Assembly: GCA_934717855.1 (NCBI GenBank)
Contig: CAKUZI010000006.1
Location: forward strand, 104,421 to 168,420
DNA: 64,000 nt
DNA from: an uncultured Candidatus Melainabacteria bacterium
GTDB taxonomy: Bacteria > Cyanobacteriota > Vampirovibrionia > Gastranaerophilales > Gastranaerophilaceae
Direction: 5' to 3'
Under the pieces are notes generated by a model. The model saw nothing but the letters and a program-made list of their open reading frames with translations. It was not told the DNA's origin and made no database searches. The translations under genes were made by a program, and so were the position numbers. Positions 25,819-34,453 of the stretch are shown here, one piece after another (the first letter of the stretch is position 1; the number at the start of each line of letters is the position of its first letter).

Positions 25819-27654
25819 ATGGGCATGTCAGCTTCACAAGCTAGATTATTAACAATTACCGGTCGTTTGACTGATAATGAAATGCGTTCTCAAACCATAA
25901 CAAACGCAAAACTTCGTCTTGCCCAAAAATCTTCTGAAGCAAGTCAAATATATATGGACGCTTTAAGTTCTGAAAAATTGGTATTCAAATCTTATGACAC
26001 TAATGGCGTAAGTTCTTCTTGCAACTTAACTCCGGCATTGTTGTATTCATATGAGCCACTAAAAAATCAATATTCAATTCAAAATGCTTCTGGTCAAAAC
26101 TTGGTAAGTGCAACTGATGCTAAAAACTTTAAAGAAACAAATGATTTAGTTGAATTCTTAAAAAGATATGGGCTAGTTGATCAAGAAAATCTTAATGGTT
26201 CATACGAAGATGATATGAATGCTTATGACAAATATTTGTCAGATTATGAAAAATGGTCTGAAAAAAATAAGACTTATACTGATTATAAAGTAAGATTGTA
26301 TGAGTTTGAGCAAAAACATGATGCTTGGCAAGCAGAAAAAGATCAATATGACTCTGATTATGAAACATATCTAGAAGATATGAAAAATTATGATAAAATC
26401 CCAAATTTGTATAAGGATTTTACGGACATTGTTGGGACAAGTGCAAGTCCTCAAAGCTGTTATGCACATGCTTTAAATAATGATTCAGCATGCTATGTCC
26501 ATGTTTTAGCGCATTTGCTAGATTATAGTGGGGGTTCTACTGTTTCATCAAAAGAATATACTGCTAGTAATGGGAAAAATGTAAAATTTGGTAGCAGTGA
26601 TGTTTCTGGTTCAGCAATATATTCAGAAGGAAAAAGTGGTAATTTTAAGGCTTTATCTGATGAAATTGCCAAAAACAATAAATATTGTGATGGAGATGAC
26701 AATAGTAATACTCCTAATGTAAAAGAAAATATTATTCAAAGCGCATTAGATGAGGGAAGAGAACCTTCAGTATTAGAAATTTTGAAAAGTGATTATGTAT
26801 ATGATGCAGAAAACAAAAAAGTTAAGACTAATGCGAACGGAGAGCCTGAATTAAAAACATTAAGACAAAAAACAATTGATTTGTTGTACATATTGAAAAA
26901 TAATTTGATAACTGATAATGCAGAAATGAAAGAAACTCTAATTAACTTTACAGATGGAGATATGCAGAAGTTGGATGCTCGTCCGACTCCTCCTACACCT
27001 CCGGGAGAAGAACCTGTATTCACAGAAACAGAACCGGAAAATCCTGGTGAACCACCTGCAGAAGTTAAAAAACCGTTCTTAAGTGATTTTGATTTTACAT
27101 TGACAGATAAAGATAAGGCTCAATGGTATATAAACTTGTGGTACATGATGAATGGTTCAGAAAGTGCTAACAAAGTTAAATCAAGTACAAATGAAGCTGG
27201 TCAAACTATATATGGCGTGGCATGTAATAAAGTTGATAATATAAAATCCGCAAATTCTAAAAACTACAAAGTAATTGAAGATGAATTGTTTACAAGCAGT
27301 GATTGGTTAACTTTTGCGCTTAAAAATGGTATTGTTACATTAAGCCAAGCTTCATACTTCAATCCTTCAACTGATAGCGGAAAAGTTGCAACAATGACTG
27401 CGGAAGGCTATTATTGGAGCGCAACAGCATACTCAAGTACATCAGATATTGTTGCTGTTGAAGATGAAGTTGCGATCGCAAAAGCTGAAGTAAAATACAA
27501 AAACACAACTACTGAACTTGAAAACCAAGACAAAAAATATGATCAAGATTTGAAAAAACTCGACACAGAACACAATGCGCTTCAAACAGAATATGAATCT
27601 ATGAAAAACGTAATCGATAAGAACGTAGAACGTTCGTTCAAAGCTTTTTCGTAA
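25819..27654 (+). CDS. Uncharacterised MG..SQxR-family protein with terminal helices, 611 aa
   Basis: Paralogue of the protein at 4891: it starts MGMSASQARLLTITGRLTDN and ends LDTEHNALQTEYESMKN then VIDKNVERSFKAFS, nearly the same C-terminal block. GAAAGGAAG precedes the ATG. The middle is different and larger. Residues 120-200 are acidic and Tyr/Lys-rich (YDKYLSDYEKWSEKNKTYTD). About 215-340 holds a Ser/Asn region. At about 395-420 is a Pro-rich linker (RPTPPTPPGEEP). A Trp/Tyr-rich domain at about 430-540 (AQWYINLWYMMNGSESANKV) contains GYYWSATAYSS. There is no Sec signal. Family behaviour suggests an exported structural or effector protein; function is unknown. Confidence 0.78.
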   Translation: MGMSASQARLLTITGRLTDNEMRSQTITNAKLRLAQKSSEASQIYMDALSSEKLVFKSYDTNGVSSSCNLTPALLYSYEPLKNQYSIQNASGQNLVSATDAKNFKETNDLVEFLKRYGLVDQENLNGSYEDDMNAYDKYLSDYEKWSEKNKTYTDYKVRLYEFEQKHDAWQAEKDQYDSDYETYLEDMKNYDKIPNLYKDFTDIVGTSASPQSCYAHALNNDSACYVHVLAHLLDYSGGSTVSSKEYTASNGKNVKFGSSDVSGSAIYSEGKSGNFKALSDEIAKNNKYCDGDDNSNTPNVKENIIQSALDEGREPSVLEILKSDYVYDAENKKVKTNANGEPELKTLRQKTIDLLYILKNNLITDNAEMKETLINFTDGDMQKLDARPTPPTPPGEEPVFTETEPENPGEPPAEVKKPFLSDFDFTLTDKDKAQWYINLWYMMNGSESANKVKSSTNEAGQTIYGVACNKVDNIKSANSKNYKVIEDELFTSSDWLTFALKNGIVTLSQASYFNPSTDSGKVATMTAEGYYWSATAYSSTSDIVAVEDEVAIAKAEVKYKNTTTELENQDKKYDQDLKKLDTEHNALQTEYESMKNVIDKNVERSFKAFS

Positions 27655-27688
27655 AGCACTAAACTAAAGAACAAATCAATGTAAGAAG

Positions 27689-29053
27689 CTATGCTTCTTC
27701 AGTACTCTTTTCTTCTTCAGAATTTGTTTCGTCGTGTTTGATTATTTCAAGTTTCGTAATTCTTGCCCCGTCAACTTCTTTTACAACAAACGTAATATTA
27801 TTGAATGTTGCAGTGTCATTGACTTGTGCAAGTCTTCCTAATTGTTTTACTACCAAACCGCCGATAGTATCAATATCTTCGTCATCAATTTCTTTTTCAT
27901 TAATTCCGAAAAATTCAGCAAATTCATCCAATCTCATCATTGAATTGGCGATATAAGTATTTGGAGCAACTTCTTTTATTTCGTCTGTAACTTCTTCTTC
28001 AACGTCGAATTCATCTTGAACGTCTCCAAAAATTTCCTCAATAACATCTTCAAGTGTAATAAGTCCGGATGTTCCACCGAATTCATCGACTACAATTGCC
28101 ATTTGACCTTTGCGTTTTTTAAATTCCAAAACTAAATTGTCCATTGTAATTGTTTCAGGAACAAGCAAAACATCTCTTAAAATTTTTGAAATAGGGCAAA
28201 CTTCGTCTTTTATAGATAAAGAATACAAGTCTTTTACGTGAACTAAACCGATAATGTGATCAATGTCTTCTTCATAAACCGGATATCTTGTATATTGGTT
28301 TTCTTCTGCAAGTTTATTTAGTTCTTCTAACGGCATATCTACCGGAATACAAATCATATCAGTTCTTGGAACCATAACTTGTTTTGCGGTAAGGTCAGAA
28401 AATTTGAATACGTTATGCAACATGTCTTTTTCTGTTTCGTTCAAAACACCACCGTCATAACTTGCGTTAACAAGCATATCTAATTCTTCTGTTGAATGAA
28501 CCAGAGAACCTTTATGCGAATGAGGTATGTGTAAAAATTTCAAAACAAGATTTCCAAAACCGTTCAATAACCATATAAAAGGGTTAAAGAAAAATGTTAA
28601 AACCTGCATAGGTCTTGCAACTAATAAAGCTGTTTTTTCAGTGTATTCAAGAGCAATTGATTTTGGAATAAGTTCGCCCAATACCACATGGAAAAAAGTA
28701 ATTAGTGCGAACGCAATTGAAACAGATGCGGTATGCGTTGCAATATTTTGTCCTATTCCCGGTAAAAATTCGAATATCGGCTCGATTAAATGTGCAAGAG
28801 TACCCTCTCCGACCCAACCTAAGCCGATACTGGAAATAGTTACACCTAATTGAACTGCTGCAATAAATTTATCCAAATCTTTTAGAGCTTCAAGTGCTAT
28901 TTTTGCATTAAAATTTCCCTCATTTGTAAGCTGTTCAATTCGGGTTTTTCTAACCTTTACCATTGCAAATTCTGATGCAACGAAAAATCCGTTTGAAAAT
29001 AGCAAAAAGGCTATAATCAGTAAATTAAATATCATATTCGCGGAACTATCCAT
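27689..29053 (-). CDS. CNNM/CBS-domain membrane protein (HlyC/CorC family)
   Basis: A 454-residue integral membrane protein, likely involved in Mg2+/Co2+ transport or membrane-ion homeostasis. It has an N-terminal CNNM (DUF21) domain with four hydrophobic segments (NLLIIAFLLFSNGFFVASEF onward), a paired CBS module (VMVPRTDMICIPVD; VVDEFGGTSGLITLEDVIEE), and the C-terminal CorC_HlyC transporter-associated domain (NSMMRLDEFAEFFGI; TIGGLVVKQLGRL). All family landmarks are in order and of normal spacing. It stands alone on the minus strand. Confidence 0.93.
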   Translation of the reverse strand: MDSSANMIFNLLIIAFLLFSNGFFVASEFAMVKVRKTRIEQLTNEGNFNAKIALEALKDLDKFIAAVQLGVTISSIGLGWVGEGTLAHLIEPIFEFLPGIGQNIATHTASVSIAFALITFFHVVLGELIPKSIALEYTEKTALLVARPMQVLTFFFNPFIWLLNGFGNLVLKFLHIPHSHKGSLVHSTEELDMLVNASYDGGVLNETEKDMLHNVFKFSDLTAKQVMVPRTDMICIPVDMPLEELNKLAEENQYTRYPVYEEDIDHIIGLVHVKDLYSLSIKDEVCPISKILRDVLLVPETITMDNLVLEFKKRKGQMAIVVDEFGGTSGLITLEDVIEEIFGDVQDEFDVEEEVTDEIKEVAPNTYIANSMMRLDEFAEFFGINEKEIDDEDIDTIGGLVVKQLGRLAQVNDTATFNNITFVVKEVDGARITKLEIIKHDETNSEEEKSTEEA

Positions 29054-29124
29054 TTTATATTATTTATCCTATCAATTTTCTTATATCTTTTCTTATTATA
29101 GTATTTTTTATAAAAAATGCAAAT

Positions 29125-29925
29125 CTATTGAACTTCTTTAAGTTCAGTATATATCATCGGAGAAAATCCTTTTGTTGTGACAATTGTAATTATCTTGTAA
29201 ACTGGAGGTTCTCCGATTAAAGATGGAGTTGTTATGTGATAAACTCCGTTTCTCATTGCTTCACCATTTGTGTGCAAATGTCCGGCGATTACCGAAACAA
29301 CATTATCGTGCTTATCAATTACATCCAAGTAGTTTTGTTTTTTATAAACCTCGTGCGATGGTACTATCTTGGTTGTTACGACTGGAAAATGTTGAAATAT
29401 AATAACAGGTTCGTTTTTGTGTTTTGTCAATTGCTTATCTAACCATTTAAGAGTGTTTTCTTTATAATAACCGTTAGCTCCAGGAACAACTTCCTTTGCG
29501 CCGTCTAACACTATAAACACAAAACCGCCCTTTTTAAATACATAGTTTGGGTTTGTATATCTGTAAAAACAATTGTTTTCTCTCACAATTTCAAGGTAAC
29601 GTTTTTTTGATAACCCATTATTTCTAAATACGTCGTGATTACCAATAACCAAATAATATGGTTGTTTTAGCTTGTTTATGTTTTTGACAAATTCAGGTAA
29701 AAAAGCCTCTTTAGGAGCATCAATATTATCTCCTGTAAAAATTACAAAAGAGATATCTTTTTCGTTATTAATGTTCTTTACTGCATTTTGCAAAGTTTCT
29801 GTTCTGTATTGATCATTTGCTACAAAATGGCTATCTGTTATTTGTGCAAATTTTATTGTATTTGCGCTGGCAAAACCTTGTACCAGCATTAATGAAATTA
29901 TTGTTAAAAATATTTTTTTTATCAT
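29125..29925 (-). CDS. Exported calcineurin-like metallophosphoesterase
   Basis: A 266-residue phosphoesterase with a signal peptide (KKIFLTIISLMLVQGFASA). Metal-binding motifs are in order: ITDSH, VIFTGDN, VIGNHD, then a His in FQHFPV and GHLHTNG near the C-terminus. It is likely a periplasmic or secreted nucleotide or phosphodiester hydrolase. AGAGGG precedes the ATG. It diverges from the S4-domain gene at 29982, and the 56-bp gap holds both starts. The exact substrate cannot be read from the sequence. Confidence 0.88.
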   Translation of the reverse strand: MIKKIFLTIISLMLVQGFASANTIKFAQITDSHFVANDQYRTETLQNAVKNINNEKDISFVIFTGDNIDAPKEAFLPEFVKNINKLKQPYYLVIGNHDVFRNNGLSKKRYLEIVRENNCFYRYTNPNYVFKKGGFVFIVLDGAKEVVPGANGYYKENTLKWLDKQLTKHKNEPVIIFQHFPVVTTKIVPSHEVYKKQNYLDVIDKHDNVVSVIAGHLHTNGEAMRNGVYHITTPSLIGEPPVYKIITIVTTKGFSPMIYTELKEVQ

Positions 29926-29981
29926 TTATACCCTCTAGACAAATTATATCATAAATTATAATATAAGTAAAAGGAGAAAAT

Positions 29982-30227
29982 ATGAGATTAGACAAGTTTT
30001 TAAAAGTTTCAAGATTAATAAAAAGAAGAACAGTCGCAAATGAGGTTTCTGATACTGGCAGAGTTTTTGTAAACGGCAATCCTGCAAAGCCGGCAAAACA
30101 AATTAAAGAGGGAGATGAAATTCGCATAGAATACGCAAATAGAACTGTTTGTGCCAAAGTTTTGAAAGTTCCTGCGAATAATGTTTCTGTGCAAGAAGCT
30201 TCGACACTTTATGAAATAATTGAATAA
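29982..30227 (+). CDS. rqcP: S4-domain RNA-binding protein (RqcP/HslR family)
   Basis: An 81-residue S4-domain protein. MRLDKFLKVSRLIKRRTVAN then GRVFVNGNPAKPAKQIKEGD is the family pattern. In Firmicutes RqcP (YabO) works with RqcH to tag stalled nascent chains on the 50S subunit; HslR-type relatives have a similar role in heat shock. AAAGGAG precedes the ATG. The symbol is a family assignment. No rqcH is visible in the window. Confidence 0.85.
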   Translation: MRLDKFLKVSRLIKRRTVANEVSDTGRVFVNGNPAKPAKQIKEGDEIRIEYANRTVCAKVLKVPANNVSVQEASTLYEIIE

Positions 30228-30230
30228 ATA

Positions 30231-30258
30231 TTGACTTTCAATAAAAAATAATTAAATT
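30231..30258 (+). promoter_or_regulatory. Sigma-70-like promoter candidate for the rod genes
   Basis: TTGACT at 30231-30236, a 16-base spacer, and TAAATT at 30253-30258, upstream of the flgF/flgG-like gene at 30347. The -10 is imperfect. It is the best promoter-like match in the 119-bp gap. Confidence 0.35.
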
Positions 30259-30283
30259 CATGGTATCTAATACAAATGGATGA

Positions 30284-30308
30284 TTTATTTCATATTTATT
30301 GAAATAAA
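30284..30308 (+). promoter_or_regulatory. Perfect 9-bp inverted repeat upstream of the flg genes
   Basis: TTTATTTCA and TGAAATAAA separated by 7 bases (TATTTAT), 38 bases before the flg start codon. There is no T-run after it, so it is more likely an operator or a 5'-UTR hairpin than a terminator. Confidence 0.4.
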
Positions 30309-30346
30309 CATGTAATTATCCGACAGTATTAGAAAAAGAGGTAGTC

Positions 30347-31045
30347 ATGAAAATTAACGGTGGAATTAGATACTGTGAAAAAGGCTTAACAGCTTCGCTT
30401 AGGGCAATGCACGTTCAAAGTGAATTAATCGGTATGTATAACGAAAACGTTACCGGATTTGATAAAATCGGTTATCAAAGAAAAGATCCTGTAGTTTCTT
30501 CGTTTACCGAATATATTGGAGTTCACGGACTTTCGCAAACTGTTGATGATAAAGTCGGTCGTATTGCGATGTCTGACAATCCGTTGGATTTGGCACTTGC
30601 AAACAAAGGGTATTTTCAAACTCAAACTGCAGAAGGTGTTAAATTAACTCGTGATGGTCGTTTTAAATTGGATAAATCAGGAAATCTTTTGACATTAGAA
30701 GATGGTCAAGTTCTTTCTAATGCAGGAACTCCGATAAAATTGCCGATTGTACCTGAAAAAATTGAAGATGTTAAAATTAATGCAAAAGGTATGATTAGCG
30801 TTTTAAACAGAAAGACTAATAAGTTTGAACAAGCCGGATGTATCGGTGTTGTTGATACTAACGGTGTTATTGTTATGGATCCGCAAGTAAAACAAGGATA
30901 CAACGAATATTCAAATGTTTCTTTGCAAAACGAATTTATTTCAATGATGCCGGTAATCAGAAATTTTGAAGCAAATAGGCAAATTTTTATGATTCAAAAT
31001 CAAAATTTACAAAAAGTGATTTCTCAATTGGGATCAACATCATAA
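30347..31045 (+). CDS. Flagellar rod protein, FlgF/FlgG family (atypical N-terminus)
   Basis: A 232-residue rod protein. The central D1-type region is clear: NPLDLALANKGYFQTQTAEG then LTRDGRFKLDKSGNLLTLEDG, and the C-terminal helix resembles rod/hook proteins (ISMMPVIRNFEANRQIFMIQ). The N-terminal motif normally written NNLANxxTxGYK is distorted (IGMYNENVTGFDKIGYQRK). AAAAGAGG precedes the ATG. The next gene, 16 bases on, is a second family member, so the two probably share the FlgF and FlgG roles; which is which cannot be told by sight. Confidence 0.85.
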   Translation: MKINGGIRYCEKGLTASLRAMHVQSELIGMYNENVTGFDKIGYQRKDPVVSSFTEYIGVHGLSQTVDDKVGRIAMSDNPLDLALANKGYFQTQTAEGVKLTRDGRFKLDKSGNLLTLEDGQVLSNAGTPIKLPIVPEKIEDVKINAKGMISVLNRKTNKFEQAGCIGVVDTNGVIVMDPQVKQGYNEYSNVSLQNEFISMMPVIRNFEANRQIFMIQNQNLQKVISQLGSTS

Positions 31046-31061
31046 TGAGAGGTAATTAATT

Positions 31062-31775
31062 ATGTACAGTATGCAAGGTATTGTAAGAAAAAGTGTTAGT
31101 AATGTGACAACTCAGTTTGAAAAACTGGGTTATGTTGCTAATAATTTTGCAAATATGAATACAAAAGGTTATAAATCCGTAACTTTTGAACAAATGCTTA
31201 ATGAAGATGGGTATTTGACAGGTGCAATTAGAACAGATGCGCGTCAAGGCTCAATTCAAGTTACAAGCAACCCTTATGATGTTGCAATTAACGGAACAGG
31301 ATATATTCCGGTTGTTTCTCCTGAGGGCGAAGTTGCTTACACACGTGACGGATCTTTTAAGCAAGGAAGAGATGGTTATCTCGTAACAACTGACGACTGG
31401 ATTGTTGGTGAGGGAATTAAAATTCCTGCAAACTGCTATAAATTCGAAATTAAACCAAATGGAGAAGTTTATTCATATGATGCAGCGAATACAAAACCCA
31501 AAAAGTTGGGGACAATTCCGCTTGTAAGATTTGCATCAAGTGAAAATCTTGAACAAAAAGGAATGAACAAGGTAGTTGCAACTGCTGATTCTGGAGAACC
31601 GATGTTAGTAAAAAATCACGACAGTTTTTGCCAAAATAACATTGAAAACTCCAACACAAATGTATATACAGCAACTTCAGATATGTTAAGACTAAACGCT
31701 TCATTGCTTGCGAGCACACGTATGATGAAAGTTGTTGATGATATGTATAACAAAGCAATTAATATCAGAGAATAA
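31062..31775 (+). CDS. Flagellar rod protein, FlgG/FlgF family
   Basis: A 237-residue rod protein with a canonical N-terminal axial motif (GYVANNFANMNTKGYKSVTF), the family centre (TSNPYDVAINGTGYIPVVSP; YTRDGSFKQGRDGYLVT) and a C-terminal helix with MLRLNASLLASTRMMKVVDD. AGAGG precedes the ATG. It is likely in one operon with the preceding flgF/flgG-like gene and perhaps flgB-flgC. Confidence 0.88.
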   Translation: MYSMQGIVRKSVSNVTTQFEKLGYVANNFANMNTKGYKSVTFEQMLNEDGYLTGAIRTDARQGSIQVTSNPYDVAINGTGYIPVVSPEGEVAYTRDGSFKQGRDGYLVTTDDWIVGEGIKIPANCYKFEIKPNGEVYSYDAANTKPKKLGTIPLVRFASSENLEQKGMNKVVATADSGEPMLVKNHDSFCQNNIENSNTNVYTATSDMLRLNASLLASTRMMKVVDDMYNKAINIRE

Positions 31776-31849
31776 GCCTATGGCTTAATCCTCAATTATG
31801 ATTTTGTATAATAAATCACAAATAACAAAAAATAATCGAAAGGACAAAA

Positions 31850-32197
31850 ATGTTTACATCGCTAGATAATATGGGAAAAGTTTCATTGATGATGGATTTG
31901 ATTACTCAAAGACAAAGAGCTTTGGGTTCAAACCTTGCCAATATGGACACTCCTGGATATGTTCGTCGTGATGTAAATTTTGGCGATTACTTAAATTCAA
32001 TGAATAGTCCTTTAGAAACAAAATTATCAGAAAAGCTTGGTCCATCAGGTGTAATAGACGAACAAACTTATGAAGAAATCGACCCTGCAAATGAATTAAT
32101 GGAATTGCAACAAAACTCACTTCTTTATACGATGGCAACAAGAAGAATGTCTAATATAATAACAGAGATGAAAACCGTTATAAATGTCGGTAAGTAA
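31850..32197 (+). CDS. flgB: Flagellar basal-body rod protein FlgB
   Basis: A 115-residue proximal rod protein. SNLANMDTPGYVRRDVNFGD is the classic N-terminal motif and the C-terminal half has NELMELQQNSLLYTMATRRM. GAAAGGAC precedes the ATG. It would assemble on FliE and the MS ring. It is followed by flgC after a 192-bp gap that is filled mostly by a dispersed repeat. Confidence 0.92.
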   Translation: MFTSLDNMGKVSLMMDLITQRQRALGSNLANMDTPGYVRRDVNFGDYLNSMNSPLETKLSEKLGPSGVIDEQTYEEIDPANELMELQQNSLLYTMATRRMSNIITEMKTVINVGK

Positions 32198-32228
32198 TGT
32201 AAAACTCCCCTCGCCCCAACGGTGGGAG

Positions 32229-32341
32229 AGCGAATTTGCGGACGGACGGAGTGCAACGAGTCCGGATAGCGAGCAGATGGAGCAAACTGCAACCGTGTTG
32301 CTTTTGCGGAACTCTGGGAGCGTGGAGCAAATTCAAGACAG
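32229..32341 (+). repeat. Dispersed GC-rich 113-bp repeat, copy A
   Basis: Starts AGCGAATTTGCGGACGGACG, contains TCCGGATAGCGAG and ends TTCAAGACAG. It sits between flgB and flgC and differs sharply in composition from its surroundings. It aligns end to end, with gaps not needed, to the minus-strand copy at 34454-34566, and in its first 73 bases to 48481-48553. No protein is convincingly encoded. Confidence 0.75.
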
Positions 32342-32389
32342 GGGTTGAAAGCAAATCACTTCCACACAACAACAAGAAAGGCGTAAATT

Positions 32390-32833
32390 ATGAGTATAAT
32401 GGAATCAATGAATATCGGAGCAAATGCCTTAAAAGCACATGGTTTAAGGATGGATATTCACGCGAAAAACATAGCGAACGTTGATACTCCGAATTACGTG
32501 AGAAAAATTCCTATTTTAAACGCGACAGAAGACATTTCTTTTCACGGCTTGATGAATAACATGAAAGAAGATGTTTTTGGCGTAGGGACTTTGCCTTATT
32601 TGCAAGGCGGAGTTGTGTTTAATGGATGTATAGAAGATCCGACATTAGGGGACAAAATTTATCGTCCGGGGCATCCGGATGCCGATGCAAACGGTTACAT
32701 AAGAGCTTCAAACGTAAATCCTGCCGTAGATATGGCGGATGCTATTTTGGCACAACGTGCATACGAAGCTAACTTAGCACTAATAAACATCACGAAATCA
32801 ATGGCACAAAGAGCAACTGAAATCGGCAGATAA
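32390..32833 (+). CDS. flgC: Flagellar basal-body rod protein FlgC
   Basis: A 147-residue proximal rod protein: HAKNIANVDTPNYVRKIPIL at the N-terminus, and NGYIRASNVNPAVDMADAIL then AQRAYEANLALINITKSM at the C-terminus. AGAAAGGCG precedes the ATG at 32390. A longer reading frame from 32236 runs through the repeat and is not the gene. Although the repeat separates it from flgB, it should still belong to the same functional unit. Confidence 0.93.
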   Translation: MSIMESMNIGANALKAHGLRMDIHAKNIANVDTPNYVRKIPILNATEDISFHGLMNNMKEDVFGVGTLPYLQGGVVFNGCIEDPTLGDKIYRPGHPDADANGYIRASNVNPAVDMADAILAQRAYEANLALINITKSMAQRATEIGR

Positions 32834-32966
32834 GATAAATCGTAAGCTATTGTAAAATGTTACGGAACACATAACCGATTGCAATAGCTATCTAACCTCT
32901 TGTGCGGAATTTCTGGAGAGTTTACCTCTTTATTGAATATTGCTTGTACTGGCATAATATGATTGG

Positions 32967-32998
32967 ATTGTAACAATCTACTTGATGATTGTTACAAT
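32967..32998 (+). promoter_or_regulatory. Perfect 12-bp inverted repeat (operator-like)
   Basis: ATTGTAACAATC and GATTGTTACAAT with an 8-base spacer (TACTTGAT), 66 bases upstream of the start codon at 33064. Each arm is itself partly symmetric (ATTGTAACAAT). There is no T-run after it. It could be a repressor site for the gene at 33064, or a stable 5' hairpin. Confidence 0.55.
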
Positions 32999-33063
32999 AT
33001 GTCAATTCCTGAAAACAAAAATACTTTATATTAACACAGGGGACATATCATAAGGAATTATTT

Positions 33064-34296
33064 ATGGTAATAGGAGAAACTGCAATAGCAGTAAGAAAAT
33101 GGGTAAATGGTAAATGGATAAAAACTGTAGCCGAAACGGCAACGGAAACAGTTACTAAGAGACATTGGGTAAATGGCAAATGGGTAAAAGAAACTCCTAG
33201 AATATTTGAAGAAGGCAAGGTTTATTCAAAAATGAAACCCGCAACATCTACTGTCGGAACAGGCACAAGACCTATTGTAAGAGAAGCTGTCCACACAAGG
33301 TTTCCAGATTTACCAGAAGGAGTATCATTAGAAACAGCTTCAAGAGGTCGTTGGGTAAATGGTAAGTGGGTTAAGGAAGCAACGCAAGCTCTTAAAGAAG
33401 GTAAAGTCTACACAAAAATAAAGCCCAGTGCTTCTACGGTGGGTACTGCTACAAGCCCTATAGTAAGAGAAGCTACCCATACAAGACTCCCAGAGGGTAT
33501 GCTACCAGAAGAAATGACTACAAATGATATACAGAAATTGTTCAATGATAGATATTATGCAATGAGATATGGTAGATTTCCTAAAAAGATTAACCCCTCT
33601 GCAAAAAGAGAGTTTTATAACACAATAAAATCAAATGAAAGGGGGATGTATCTAGAGGAAACAGATGAATGGTTATATCGAAAACCTAATTGGATGACTG
33701 ACAGTATAGTATCCTTTAAAGTTATACCAAAAGAACGTATCTCAATGAATGTAAACCCTGACCCTGAACTAATTAGGGTTTTGGAGAGATATATTGCGAA
33801 AGGAGAAGTTGTAAAAGATGGTAGACTTATACGAACAGTAACCCCACCAAAAGCTTACTATAAGTCTACTGACGTAATAGAAGCATATGAGAGTAGACAA
33901 GACCCTATTACTATGTATTTTAGAGAACCTGCAACTAAAGACCAAATCGCAGATATTGTAGAAATAACAACACCATTTCAAGCTCCTAGCGTAGCAACTT
34001 TCCCTACTGGTGCTGTTGATGGTGCTCATTGGTTATCATATACAAAGGAACATTCTCCAGAAGATTTGTACAAACTCTATAAAAAAGCAATGAAGATTGA
34101 CCCTAAATTAGGAGAAGCTATTAATCGTAGAGTAACAATTGCTAATCATGTCAAAGATATTGATTACGGTAAAGGTTTACCATATATAGAACGCTTTAGA
34201 TTTAGAATTAGCGAAGGGCAATATCAAGCTATAGAGTCTGTTGTTAATGATTTTGAAAAAGCTTTAGGAAAAACAGGATTTGACAGAATAATGTAA
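33064..34296 (+). CDS. Repeat-bearing hypothetical protein, possible HopA1-like effector, 410 aa
   Basis: The N-terminal third holds imperfect repeats built on WVNGKWVKE (three copies), each of the last two followed by EEGKVYSKMKPATSTVGT- or KEGKVYTKIKPSASTVGT-type segments ending PIVREAxHTR. The rest (about 155-410) is one domain with ERISMNVNPDPELIRVLERY, PPKAYYKSTDVIEAYESRQD, PITMYF and a C-terminal helical part. The last pattern loosely resembles the HopA1 (type III effector / LxmY) family in the order Arg-strand, Lys, RxDPxxxYF; this is a tentative match by eye. There is no signal peptide. It lies in an accessory locus next to tRNA-Leu and the dispersed repeat. GGAATTATTT precedes the ATG. 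Confidence 0.6.
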   Translation: MVIGETAIAVRKWVNGKWIKTVAETATETVTKRHWVNGKWVKETPRIFEEGKVYSKMKPATSTVGTGTRPIVREAVHTRFPDLPEGVSLETASRGRWVNGKWVKEATQALKEGKVYTKIKPSASTVGTATSPIVREATHTRLPEGMLPEEMTTNDIQKLFNDRYYAMRYGRFPKKINPSAKREFYNTIKSNERGMYLEETDEWLYRKPNWMTDSIVSFKVIPKERISMNVNPDPELIRVLERYIAKGEVVKDGRLIRTVTPPKAYYKSTDVIEAYESRQDPITMYFREPATKDQIADIVEITTPFQAPSVATFPTGAVDGAHWLSYTKEHSPEDLYKLYKKAMKIDPKLGEAINRRVTIANHVKDIDYGKGLPYIERFRFRISEGQYQAIESVVNDFEKALGKTGFDRIM

Positions 34297-34453
34297 ATTA
34301 TAATACAACTTCTTTCAGCCTATTAAGGAAGTTGTACAGATTACCAACAGTACAACCACACTGCGTGTCGAAACTTTAATAAATTTCCATACGGATTATA
34401 TAAAATGATAGAGGCATAAAGCCTCATTATTTCATATAAATGTCGACGGGGGA

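Noticed and set aside
32236..32484. ORF running through repeat copy A into flgC
   Set aside because: It reads the repeat and then the wrong frame of flgC; no family likeness.
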